Shown: piece by piece, positions 23,695-31,641 of the stretch
Layout of the letters: the number at the start of each line of letters is the position of its first letter
Numbering within the stretch: position 1 is the stretch's first letter
Source: Candidatus Thorarchaeota archaeon
GTDB taxonomy: Archaea; Asgardarchaeota; Thorarchaeia; Thorarchaeales; Thorarchaeaceae
NCBI GenBank assembly: GCA_004376265.1
Contig: SOKL01000140.1
Coordinates: 1-32,867 of the forward strand
DNA: 32,867 bases
Reading direction: 5' to 3'
Position numbers and translations under genes: made by a program
The notes under the pieces: generated by a model
The model's database searches: none
What the model was told of the DNA's origin: nothing
The model's input: only the letters and a program-made list of their open reading frames with translations

Positions 23695-23819
23695 CAGTTA
23701 GCGCCGATGTTTTTCTCACTGAAAACTCTGTCCATCTGGTAAAAGAATAGAGCTGAAGCATTTTTTTAGTTTCAATTTGCATTGAAGAAAATCGCATTCG
23801 CGGGTATGGAGATTATAAA

Positions 23820-24509
23820 TTGAAACGCACGTTACAAGCAATATTGGCAATGTCTTTTGTGGCTATGTTCCTCATCTCACCTGTTGCAGCTGCAACATCA
23901 GAAGGTCTAGAATGGGGAGTAGCACTAAATGATTAATTCACCTTCCAATTCACAATCAATGAGGAAGGGGAAACAGCCATTGACGAAGGTGTCAATATCA
24001 CCGTTGACTTATCACCAGGAGCAATCGATGATCCCCTAACCAACTGGTCTAATCTTGGTTTTGTGAACATTGACTTGGTTTATACCAATGGGACATCAAT
24101 GGGATTTGAAGCCTTAACCTTACTTGGTCTCGCACTAGTTGGTAATGGTTTTGCTGTTCCAATAGGTAACTTCAATCTGTTGACTGAACTATTTACTGAC
24201 TCAATCCTCTGGACTGAGAACCATACTATCATCAACGATGGAACCTATTGGGGTGCCAGCATGAGTGGAGTTGATGATGTAGTGACAATGCAGGTGTCTG
24301 TCCAATATCTGAAAACAGATGGGTTCCTTGCAAGATATTTGATGACTGTAACCAACACCACATCTGGAGTCGTGGAAGGTGTTACATTCATTCGTGATGG
24401 ACTAGGAACTGATATCATCGGACTTCTTCAAGATAACATTCTACTTGTTGGAATAGTGGTCGGCGTAATTGTCCTTCTAGGTGCAGTGGTGTGCATAAGA
24501 AGCAGGTAG
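23820..24509 (+). pseudogene. Secreted anchored surface protein interrupted by in-frame TAA
   Basis: A continuous frame of 230 codons is interrupted only by TAA at 23934-23936. It starts at TTG 23820 with GGAG 7 nt upstream. It begins with a clear signal peptide (KRTLQAILAMSFVAMFLISPVAAA) and EWGVALND, then the stop, then FTFQFTINEEGETAIDEG and a beta-rich ectodomain, ending in a membrane helix (ILLVGIVVGVIVLLGAVVCI) and RSR. The expected residue at the stop is Glu (GAA to TAA), as in the WGV..DE opening of the related gene at 5839. A good terminator follows. The remaining frame can only restart at the GTG 24063 without a signal peptide, so the product is probably lost. A sequencing error is the main alternative. 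Confidence 0.75.
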
Positions 24510-24514
24510 ATAAT

Positions 24515-24543
24515 GTGGAGCTTTGCTCCACTCTTTTCCTTTT
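24515..24543 (+). terminator. Hairpin terminator
   Basis: GTGGAGC-ttt-GCTCCAC (24515-24531), a perfect 7-bp stem, followed by TCTTTTCCTTTT. It lies 6 nt after the stop of the interrupted surface-protein gene and directly abuts the stop of the convergent amidohydrolase gene. Confidence 0.85.
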
Positions 24544-25872
24544 TTAGAGATTAAGGCGCGACCAGAGACCCTCAGCTGATTTCTTAGAAACCTCTGCAAC
24601 TTTGGCATCAGACGTCTTTGTCAATTTTCTATCTTTTACAACCACTTGGCCACCTACAACAACATCTTTCACATCACGACCGCTGAATGTGTTGACCAGA
24701 TGACCCACCACAGAATCAGGGGTTAGCGGAGTTGGAACCGTGGAACTATCTAGAATTACTATATCTGCCTGTTTTCTTTTCTCCAAACTACCCAAGTTTT
24801 TCTCGAGATCATAGGCACGAGCACCCTCAATTGTTGCCATCTTGAAGATCTCGTCTGGACCTATTGCACTAGGATTGCCACTTGCCAACCTGTGGACCGT
24901 CAAAGCACACCTCATGTTCTCAAATGGGTCAAAGATCCAACCATCATTTCCGAGACAAACAGTGATCTTTCTCTCGAGCATTGCAGGAACAGGAGCAACA
25001 CCAACAGCATTCAGCATGTTGCTCATGGGATTGTGAGCGACTGACGATCGTCGTTTTGCAATAAGCTCAATCTCGTTCAAGTCAACATGGACGCAGTGCG
25101 CTAAGACTGTATTGGATCCTAGAAGTCCAAGTCTGTCAAGACGTTCCACCGTCCGCTCGCCAGAAGTTTCTAAATTGTGATAGAGGTCCACGAGACCTTC
25201 AGATGTGTGAACAGTGATTGGGACTTTCATTTCCTTTGCCTGTTCAGCAGCCCTGGTGATGATTTCATCTCCTACCGTGAAAGAGGCATGAATACTGACC
25301 ATTCCAGAAACAAGGTCTCCTTCTCCACATGAGTTAATGAAATCCACACCTTCCTTGAGACCTCGGGACGCTTCATCTGGATCATTCCTCTCAGTCATCT
25401 CAAATGCTAGGATTCCTCGAATACCTAATTCCTTTGTCGCTTTTGCTATCGCATCTAGACTGCCTTCAATCGAATTGGGTCCTGAATATGTATCAGCAAA
25501 AAGTGTTGAGCCATTCCTCAACATATCAGCCCCCGCAGATAGTGCACTTGCATATGCATCTTCAATGGTCAAAGCCTCATCGACTGGCCACCACACTCTC
25601 TGAAGGACTTGAGCAAAGTCAGTTGGTGGTTTGATATTTAGACTAGCACCGCGCAATAAAATACCATAGAGATGAGTATGAGCTGTGATGAGACCTGGAA
25701 TGATAACTCCGCCCGATGCATCTATCACATTCTCAGATGTGAAGGATGGTTCTCCTTCATTGATTTCTGCAATCTTTCCATCGTTGATTCTGATGAATCC
25801 GTTAGGAATGATCTTACCTCTCTTATCTCCCGTTACTATCAAACCATTCTTGATAAGAAGTTCATCGCTCAT
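24544..25872 (-). CDS. SsnA-like amidohydrolase (deaminase/chlorohydrolase group)
   Basis: Protein of 442 residues in the amidohydrolase superfamily, cytosine/guanine-deaminase-like branch. It starts with the composite beta-sandwich LLIKNGLIVTGD, followed by PGLITAHTHLYGILLRGAS (HxH metal site), a middle with FAQVLQRVWWPVDEALTIEDAY and FEMTERND, which resemble the SsnA subgroup, then HTSEG, VLAHCVHVD, SVAHNPMSNM and the catalytic Asp in CLGNDGWIFDPF, and a C-terminal sandwich ADIVILD. The reaction is probably hydrolytic deamination or dechlorination-type chemistry on a ring compound; the substrate is unknown. ATG 25872 lies 64 nt after the HEAT-like gene, same direction. Confidence 0.85.
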   Translation of the reverse strand: MSDELLIKNGLIVTGDKRGKIIPNGFIRINDGKIAEINEGEPSFTSENVIDASGGVIIPGLITAHTHLYGILLRGASLNIKPPTDFAQVLQRVWWPVDEALTIEDAYASALSAGADMLRNGSTLFADTYSGPNSIEGSLDAIAKATKELGIRGILAFEMTERNDPDEASRGLKEGVDFINSCGEGDLVSGMVSIHASFTVGDEIITRAAEQAKEMKVPITVHTSEGLVDLYHNLETSGERTVERLDRLGLLGSNTVLAHCVHVDLNEIELIAKRRSSVAHNPMSNMLNAVGVAPVPAMLERKITVCLGNDGWIFDPFENMRCALTVHRLASGNPSAIGPDEIFKMATIEGARAYDLEKNLGSLEKRKQADIVILDSSTVPTPLTPDSVVGHLVNTFSGRDVKDVVVGGQVVVKDRKLTKTSDAKVAEVSKKSAEGLWSRLNL

Positions 25873-25936
25873 AGCTCAAGCCAACCAGTGGTCCAGTATC
25901 ATCAGCTCAACAAGATTAGTCTTTGGATAGAAAAAA

Positions 25937-27367
25937 TCAGAGTTCGATGTCTACATAACTCACTGTACCTTTGCTGGAACGATAAATGATTCCCTGCTTC
26001 TCAAACTCCACGATAATCTCTTCGAATTCATCTTCAGTAATACCTGCCTCCTCAGCTTTTGTGAGAATATCATTTAGAGGTACATCTTTTCCAACCTTGT
26101 CAGTCATTCTCTGCAGAAGTAGAAGGAACTTGCTACTGGCTGGAATTGTTGGGTCAAGTGGTAGATCGTCTGCATGAATTGCCTGAGTTTCTTCTGACTC
26201 AGCTGTGGATTGCTTTTGTGCCCCAAGAAGCGCAGCCATTAATACTGACTTTTCCTCTCCTTTGACAATAGGTGCATTATTTTCTTCTTCAGTGACCTTC
26301 TTAGTTATATCATGCATTGGATCAATTGTCTTCAAATCAACGCCCAACCATACTGCTTCCAAATCCTTGTTTGCCCCTGCTGCTCTGAGCAATTGTGGAC
26401 GATATTGATTCTCTAGTTTCCTTCTTTGTTCTCTGACTGTTGTATCAAGGCACTTCTCAGACCCTAGAAGTAGAAGTGTCCTCTCTGCTTGCGTTCTAAC
26501 CCTGTCGTTAGATTCCTTCACGAGAAAACTAAGAATCTTTAGCAAGCTAGAGAATTTGGAAATTCGGGTGTTGAGCTTCTTTAGTAGAGCTTGTTTCACC
26601 TGCCAATTAGGATCCCCGACTAGTTCCATTACAAAACCTGAAGTAGACTTGATTCCCGAGGCTGATACTGCGGATGCAATCTCAGCTCGTTCTTGCCATT
26701 TACTCTCCTTGAGAAAAACCGATAAATTGGAATATGTGGTCTGATCCACAATTCCACAGATAAAAGGCAACATGTCTCTTCTGTTTTTCGATGCAGTTTC
26801 GGTGATGAGTTTGATAAGACTCTTTTTTGTCTTACCAGGAAATCCACTTAGGGCAGGAACTGCGCCTAAAGAGATATTCTTGAAATTATCTTTGATCTGC
26901 TTTGTCACCCATCTCTTACCAGGCCCACCCAAATACCTCATCAATCCAAATACTGTAGGTTGATGCTCCTTACCTAATCCCTCAAGAGCCTCAATCCAAC
27001 GTTTTAGTTCACTAGTTGATTCTGGTCCACCTATCTGATTGAACTTTTCCTGAATTCCCTGTAGCACTTGTTCCCTCTCAACAGGGTTCATTGATTTTAG
27101 AGAATTGAAGACTTCACCAGTATACTCTCCAAAAGTAAACTTTCCAGCAACGGTGAACGCAGATTGTTTCACATTTTGATCCGGATGATCAAGAAGGTCC
27201 ATTGCTTTGGGAAGAAGCGATCTACTATTTTGGTGAGAAGCGAGTCGACCAACAGCATCGTACATTCGTCCCAGGTCCGGTGAGTCTATATCATAAGCAA
27301 TCTTTGAGAGCTCCCTCAACGCTTTCTTTTCTAAAGCTGGAATATTTAGAGTACCCTTCTTGCTCAT
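25937..27367 (-). CDS. HEAT-like helical-repeat protein with C-terminal winged helix
   Basis: Protein of 476 residues. Residues about 15-340 are helix-rich with repeated helix pairs characteristic of HEAT/ARM-type solenoids (SLLPKAMDLLDHPDQNVKQSA, SGFVMELVGDPNWQVKQALL, KILSFLVKESNDRVRTQAERTLLLLG). A disordered acidic linker follows (about 365-405), and residues about 408-476 form a winged-helix-like domain (FLLLLQRMTDKVGKDVPLNDIL, EDEFEEIIVEFEKQGIIY, SSKGTVSYVDIEL) resembling the C-terminal domain of archaeal MCM proteins. This suggests a scaffold in nucleic-acid transactions, which is inference. Its ATG overlaps the stop of the Lys-rich gene upstream (ATGA, 4 nt), so the two are translationally coupled and probably interact. 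Confidence 0.65.
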   Translation of the reverse strand: MSKKGTLNIPALEKKALRELSKIAYDIDSPDLGRMYDAVGRLASHQNSRSLLPKAMDLLDHPDQNVKQSAFTVAGKFTFGEYTGEVFNSLKSMNPVEREQVLQGIQEKFNQIGGPESTSELKRWIEALEGLGKEHQPTVFGLMRYLGGPGKRWVTKQIKDNFKNISLGAVPALSGFPGKTKKSLIKLITETASKNRRDMLPFICGIVDQTTYSNLSVFLKESKWQERAEIASAVSASGIKSTSGFVMELVGDPNWQVKQALLKKLNTRISKFSSLLKILSFLVKESNDRVRTQAERTLLLLGSEKCLDTTVREQRRKLENQYRPQLLRAAGANKDLEAVWLGVDLKTIDPMHDITKKVTEEENNAPIVKGEEKSVLMAALLGAQKQSTAESEETQAIHADDLPLDPTIPASSKFLLLLQRMTDKVGKDVPLNDILTKAEEAGITEDEFEEIIVEFEKQGIIYRSSKGTVSYVDIEL

Positions 27368-28278
27368 TTCTTCTTCACCTTCCTCATCTTACGAGATCGA
27401 GCATTTTTCGGTTTCTTTTTCTTTTTGACATCTTTGTCCTCTAGATAATCCGTGAGAGGTGATTGTACAGCTTTATCGATTACTCGTTTACTAGGAGTTG
27501 TCTTCTCGTCGTCATTATTCGATAACGGAGTACCATTCAGTGTTACTTGTTCAGTATGTGCTGGTTCAGGTATTGCTGAACGTCTGTTAATTTCATGTTC
27601 TAACAGGAAATGATCATACGCCTCAAGGATTGTGGAAATCCGTTGGTCCTTCTTCTCAATCTTAGTTTCCATAATCATCTGTTTTCGGAGAAATCTACTT
27701 CCTAGCTTAAGTTTCTCCAGTGGAGCAAGGTCAAGAATCTCTTTCTTCTTTTTCTTGGGGTCTTGTTTAAATGTAGGTTTAGCCTTTCTGAATAATTCCA
27801 ATTCAACCTCTTCAATATCGTCAACAAGAAATCCAAATCCATCGCGCTTCAGTGCTGAAGGTATAAGATACCTGGTCTTCTTCTTCTTGATCAAGCCTTC
27901 TACCAGCTCGATGCATTTGTTCCTGACTTTCCTTCGGCCTTCCTTCCACGTGTCTTCTTTCGTAAAGTGAGTAAGGAATTCTGATGTGGGATTAGGTAGG
28001 GTGATGCTTAAGGATAGAATATCTAGTGCTCCAAATACACCATCTCGAAGCAGAATTAGGGTTTCCGACGGAGACTTCTTGGGATGTTCACGTTTCCAAT
28101 ACGTTTCAATGTCTTTGTACACTCTATGCCATGGATGAGCCTTCTTGTCTAAAAAGAAACCTTTCATCAGCTCAGCAACCGCATCAATATCTCCACGTCT
28201 ACTCAGTTCAGCAATCTTGTGAACATAGGCCAGACGTTTGTACTTTGCAGTGCTTCGCTTCTTGCTCAGGGCATACAT
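27364..28278 (-). CDS. Uncharacterised Lys-rich basic protein
   Basis: Soluble protein of 304 residues. The N-terminal half is helical and mixed-charge (LAYVHKIAELSRRGDIDAVAEL, SETLILLRDGVFGALDILS). The second half has several Lys runs (LIKKKKTRY, DPKKKKKEIL) and the final 35 residues are extremely basic (KDVKKKKKPKNARSRKMRKVKKK), consistent with DNA or RNA contact. No known domain was recognised. ATG 28278 has a good GGAGGA 5 nt upstream. It overlaps the HEAT-like/winged-helix gene by 4 nt, so a two-subunit nucleic-acid-associated complex is a reasonable guess. Confidence 0.6.
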   Translation of the reverse strand: MYALSKKRSTAKYKRLAYVHKIAELSRRGDIDAVAELMKGFFLDKKAHPWHRVYKDIETYWKREHPKKSPSETLILLRDGVFGALDILSLSITLPNPTSEFLTHFTKEDTWKEGRRKVRNKCIELVEGLIKKKKTRYLIPSALKRDGFGFLVDDIEEVELELFRKAKPTFKQDPKKKKKEILDLAPLEKLKLGSRFLRKQMIMETKIEKKDQRISTILEAYDHFLLEHEINRRSAIPEPAHTEQVTLNGTPLSNNDDEKTTPSKRVIDKAVQSPLTDYLEDKDVKKKKKPKNARSRKMRKVKKK

Positions 28279-28342
28279 CCTCCGGACGCTTCAATCTGAA
28301 TGTTGAGGACTATTTGCCTTTATTGTTGTTGTATTGTTTTGT

Positions 28343-28368
28343 AAAAAAGAGAGAGATGGGTCGCCATC
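28343..28368 (-). terminator. Hairpin terminator after the 844-residue surface-protein gene
   Basis: Read on the minus strand, GATGG-cgac-CCATC (28368-28355) is followed by TCTCTC and six T (28348-28343). A larger competing stem ATGGG/CCCAT spans the same region. It lies about 25 nt beyond the stop at 28394 and before the start of the next leftward gene. Confidence 0.65.
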
Positions 28369-28393
28369 CTGAGACAGCTTCCCATTCTTTGTG

Positions 28394-30928
28394 CTATTTT
28401 TTCTTCTTGAGCTGCATGACTACAACCAGAATAATAACAACACCCGCCCCTGCGACACCAATGATGATTACCAATGTTGGGTCTAGTGGTGGCCCTCCAG
28501 GTCCTGTAGTAGTTGTAGGTCCTGGAGTAGTAGTTGGTGTAGTAGTTGGTACAAACTCGGTTACATCGAGTATAACTAAGTCAGACGCACCAAAACCAAG
28601 TTTGTCAAAGACTGTAAGTTCGTACTCTGTAATTGAGGCATTGACACCATCCACACTGAATGTTAATGGTGCTCCAGTCCATGAACCGCCTTGTACAGGT
28701 GTTCCGTTCACGCTGAAGACATATTCCCATGGCCCTGCATCAGCTGTAGGAGTCCAAGTGATATCATTACCAGTCTCAGTTTCCATGTAGGTGACATCAT
28801 CGGGATGATTGATTGTTGGTCTGTCATAGTATAGGAATGCAATCTGATTTATCCACAACTCCACGTTGTCTGGATATGTTGAGTCATCTATGTCATCAAA
28901 GTAGCTAATGAGCAATGGGCCATTAACTATCACGTTTCCTCCTGCTCCAATTGCAATTGCTACACCTGAGGGGGCAGCAGCATAACCTGCTAATGGAGTT
29001 GCATTTGTGTAGGTCGTAAAGTTGAGTGCATCAGTCCCAAAAATTAGGTCTTTAGTTGTGTTGAGAATAGTTTCACCATAGGTTGCGGGCAAGTTGAAAA
29101 TAGGATGCCCAGACTCCCACAGATAAACAGCTGGGGGAGAGTGTATACCGTTAACCAAATCGACACCGAAATAGTCTCCTGTCGCTGCGTCTAGAGCCCA
29201 GGTGTTGAAGACTACTTTTCCACCTTCTTCTACAAAGTCTATCAAGTGATGCTGGTAAATGTTCGTGAACCAATTGTTGTTGTCAAATACTACCATATCA
29301 TAGTCATCACGAAACAGACTCATGTTGAAGTAAACGATATCGGAGGTCATATAGAACGACTCACCAAGATCATTCAATGCTTGAGCTACTGGACCGTTCA
29401 GTGGAACAAAGTTAGGATGTGTAGCACTGAGAGTAGAATCCGCATAGACAAGTATTCTTGCCCTTGCAGCAGTTAGCCAGTTTGCTACATTCATTAGATA
29501 TTGAAAGTTATCCCTCTCAATGATACCTAGAGTGTCGGTACAAAGATTGCCATCCGAGCTTACAATGATTCTTCCCTCACCATACTCCTGCCCAGCAGCT
29601 GCAATGTTACCAACGTACATCCACAGGGGATATGCATCTCCTGTTACATTGATATATGAAAAGCCACCATATTCCGTTTCTGAAGTGCCTTCGTGTATCG
29701 GGTGATCAACTGTGTATGTCCCTACAGCGCCGTATGGACCTAGACCAGAAGTCAGGTTAAATGTAATATCATAAGGTGACAACAGATAGTTGGAATATGC
29801 AGCAATCGTTCCAAGCCCCGGGTCGTCTCCAATTACGAAGAGCCCTCCGCCGTTAGCGACCCAAGTTTGCACAGCTTGCACCTCTTGACTTGAGAAGTTT
29901 GCATTTGACATTGGTAGAACCAACATATCGTATGATTCTAGATTATCCAGAGTCAGAGATGTATGTAGTTTATCAACAGTATAGGATCGATTTACTAATC
30001 CATTTCTCCATTGATTCATTGCATATGCTTCATTATATGGATCCCAAGCGTCTATTGGAATCCAATTATCATGGGTGAAGTCAACCAGGATTCTACCCTT
30101 AGGTCGTGGTGCTAGCCAATCAATTGAATCGAAAATGACAGATGTTTCCCATGCAGGGATGTAACTGCAATTGCCAGGTAATTGGACAATGCGGCCGCCT
30201 TGTCGTGCAGTGTTATCAAGTGCAAATCCTACAGTTGTCGAGATGCTTCCCATTTCAATAAATAAGGGAACGAAGTCTGTAGGGTTAGCACCATTGAAGT
30301 AGGATTTATCGTGAATTGTCGTGTTTTCATCAACACTGATAATATCCGATTGCTGATAGCTTTTTGCTGTTGAATGACGTTCACCAATAGTAATATTGGT
30401 AATGTAATCAAATCCCCAGTGTGGTCCTGAATCTACACCCACAAGAGCATAATCCCCGGTATCCGCTGGAACTATCATTCCATGATAATACAGATACCCT
30501 AGTCCACTATCGAAACTCAGGATTCCTCCACCAGCCAACCAGTAATCCATGACATGAGTGACTATCTCATCTTTTGGTAGATTATTGGGCAAGATGAACA
30601 CATCAAAACTTGCAGCCATTAGTTTTCGGTCAAGAATATCTTGAGTAGATAATGCTGTAACAGCGTATCCGTTTGATTCTAGTAACTGAATCAGAATAAC
30701 GTGATGTGCTGTGGACACACCTCCCGAGGCGTACAAAGGCAGAGTTGTATTTCCCTCTGCATATACCGCCACTCTGAGGGTCTGTTCAACGAATTGAGCT
30801 GGTAGTGCGCTGTCTACTGGTGCTCTATTCGTGAGAACCTCGTTCGGGCCTGCAACCAAGGATGGTGCAAGTGCGAACATCGGGAGGATCAAAATAGTTA
30901 GAACTAAGACGTGCTTTAATCGCGCCAT
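28394..30928 (-). CDS. Large surface protein with three GATase-like modules, Ig-like domain and C-terminal anchor
   Basis: Cell-surface protein of 844 residues with a signal peptide (about 1-26). Three tandem modules of about 210-220 residues follow (roughly 51-272, 278-488, 489-690). Each starts with a strand such as LRVAVYAEGN, GRILVDFTHDN or ARILVYADS, has a (F/Y)DMxVxxN-type segment and a 'WxAxGGGxxxF' segment, and ends with a GGRIVxxxGN strand plus a helix. This is the layout of the class I glutamine amidotransferase-like (GldG/IFT52-type, DUF4350) fold; no catalytic Cys-His pair was seen. An Ig-like domain (about 705-785) precedes a Thr/Pro-rich stalk (TTTPTTTPGPTTTTGPGG) and a membrane helix ending QLKKKK. 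GAGGAAAAGGAA precedes ATG 30928. Function unknown; probably sugar or protein binding outside the cell. Confidence 0.75.
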   Translation of the reverse strand: MARLKHVLVLTILILPMFALAPSLVAGPNEVLTNRAPVDSALPAQFVEQTLRVAVYAEGNTTLPLYASGGVSTAHHVILIQLLESNGYAVTALSTQDILDRKLMAASFDVFILPNNLPKDEIVTHVMDYWLAGGGILSFDSGLGYLYYHGMIVPADTGDYALVGVDSGPHWGFDYITNITIGERHSTAKSYQQSDIISVDENTTIHDKSYFNGANPTDFVPLFIEMGSISTTVGFALDNTARQGGRIVQLPGNCSYIPAWETSVIFDSIDWLAPRPKGRILVDFTHDNWIPIDAWDPYNEAYAMNQWRNGLVNRSYTVDKLHTSLTLDNLESYDMLVLPMSNANFSSQEVQAVQTWVANGGGLFVIGDDPGLGTIAAYSNYLLSPYDITFNLTSGLGPYGAVGTYTVDHPIHEGTSETEYGGFSYINVTGDAYPLWMYVGNIAAAGQEYGEGRIIVSSDGNLCTDTLGIIERDNFQYLMNVANWLTAARARILVYADSTLSATHPNFVPLNGPVAQALNDLGESFYMTSDIVYFNMSLFRDDYDMVVFDNNNWFTNIYQHHLIDFVEEGGKVVFNTWALDAATGDYFGVDLVNGIHSPPAVYLWESGHPIFNLPATYGETILNTTKDLIFGTDALNFTTYTNATPLAGYAAAPSGVAIAIGAGGNVIVNGPLLISYFDDIDDSTYPDNVELWINQIAFLYYDRPTINHPDDVTYMETETGNDITWTPTADAGPWEYVFSVNGTPVQGGSWTGAPLTFSVDGVNASITEYELTVFDKLGFGASDLVILDVTEFVPTTTPTTTPGPTTTTGPGGPPLDPTLVIIIGVAGAGVVIILVVVMQLKKKK

Positions 30929-30963
30929 ATTTCCTTTTCCTCAGCATGTTCCCAACTTTAACC

Positions 30964-30976
30964 GTTATATATAATG
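30964..30976 (-). promoter_or_regulatory. TATA box for surface-protein gene
   Basis: CATTATATATAAC on the minus strand, 36-48 nt upstream of ATG 30928, a good archaeal TATA box. With a start about 25 nt downstream the leader would be short but would include the GAGGAAAAGGAA ribosome-binding site. Confidence 0.6.
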
Positions 30977-31016
30977 TAGAAAACCTTTCCAATATAATGA
31001 ATCAAGTCTGAGATGC

Positions 31017-31538
31017 CTATTTCCGCTTCAATCTAGCCATTTCTTTCTCGACTCGCTCTTTATCCACAAGTAGACTTCTGCCCTCTGTAACAAGTGCAGC
31101 AATCTCCTCTTGATATTGCTTCTTCGTGATGAATTTGCTCTTTAATTGAGCCTCCAAGGTATCCCTTCGTTTCTTGATTTCTCGAAGGGCACTCTCTATT
31201 GAGCGTTGTCTGACCCTAAGCATCAAAAGATTTCGTCCATCTATCTCCTTGATTTTTGCATCACTGAGGGTTTTGGGTGCTTTTCTGACATTGCCCCCTG
31301 GTCCTAGAAGTTCTTTCTTTGATGGGCTCACAGTCACCTGAGGAGGTTTCGGTTTGCCTACCCGCCTAATTGTCTTGTCAACAGTCGTCCTATCAGAAGC
31401 TAAACCTTTGGTTGAAACATCAGAGGTCTTCTTCATTATAGTTGTGGTCTTGAGATTCCTACCTTCTTTCTTTGCTAACAGATTTAGACTTGCCTTGTAA
31501 CGTTTTAACCTCTCTTCAGGAGAATGTTCGTACGGCAA
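31017..31538 (-). CDS. Basic coiled-coil protein
   Basis: Protein of 173 residues, strongly basic and without membrane segments. The first 90 residues are Lys/Thr/Pro-rich and probably disordered. Residues about 95-172 form a long coiled coil (RSIESALREIKKRRDTLEAQLKS, EEIAALVTEGRSLLVDKERVEKEMARLKR). No family was recognised. The frame begins at TTG 31538, with TTCATAATATTTG about 25 nt upstream, so the message is probably leaderless. It could be a structural or nucleic-acid-associated protein. Confidence 0.6.
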   Translation of the reverse strand: MPYEHSPEERLKRYKASLNLLAKKEGRNLKTTTIMKKTSDVSTKGLASDRTTVDKTIRRVGKPKPPQVTVSPSKKELLGPGGNVRKAPKTLSDAKIKEIDGRNLLMLRVRQRSIESALREIKKRRDTLEAQLKSKFITKKQYQEEIAALVTEGRSLLVDKERVEKEMARLKRK

Positions 31539-31641
31539 GTTAAATCACTCACACCAAATATTATGAAGCGTTTCTTGTGGTCTCGCTAATTTTTCAGCCT
31601 GAGTCTATTAATCATTATCTGGGTCGAATGAATTTCTAATC

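Noticed and set aside
23934-23936. Recoding of the TAA codon as a non-standard amino acid
   Set aside because: Selenocysteine uses TGA and pyrrolysine uses TAG. TAA recoding is not expected, and Glu by one-base change is the simple explanation.
28026-28790. 254-codon open frame on the plus strand
   Set aside because: It runs antisense to the convincing secreted-protein gene and the Lys-rich gene. Its composition (Ser/Thr/Pro/Val runs) mirrors the stalk region, and no start signal or domain was seen.
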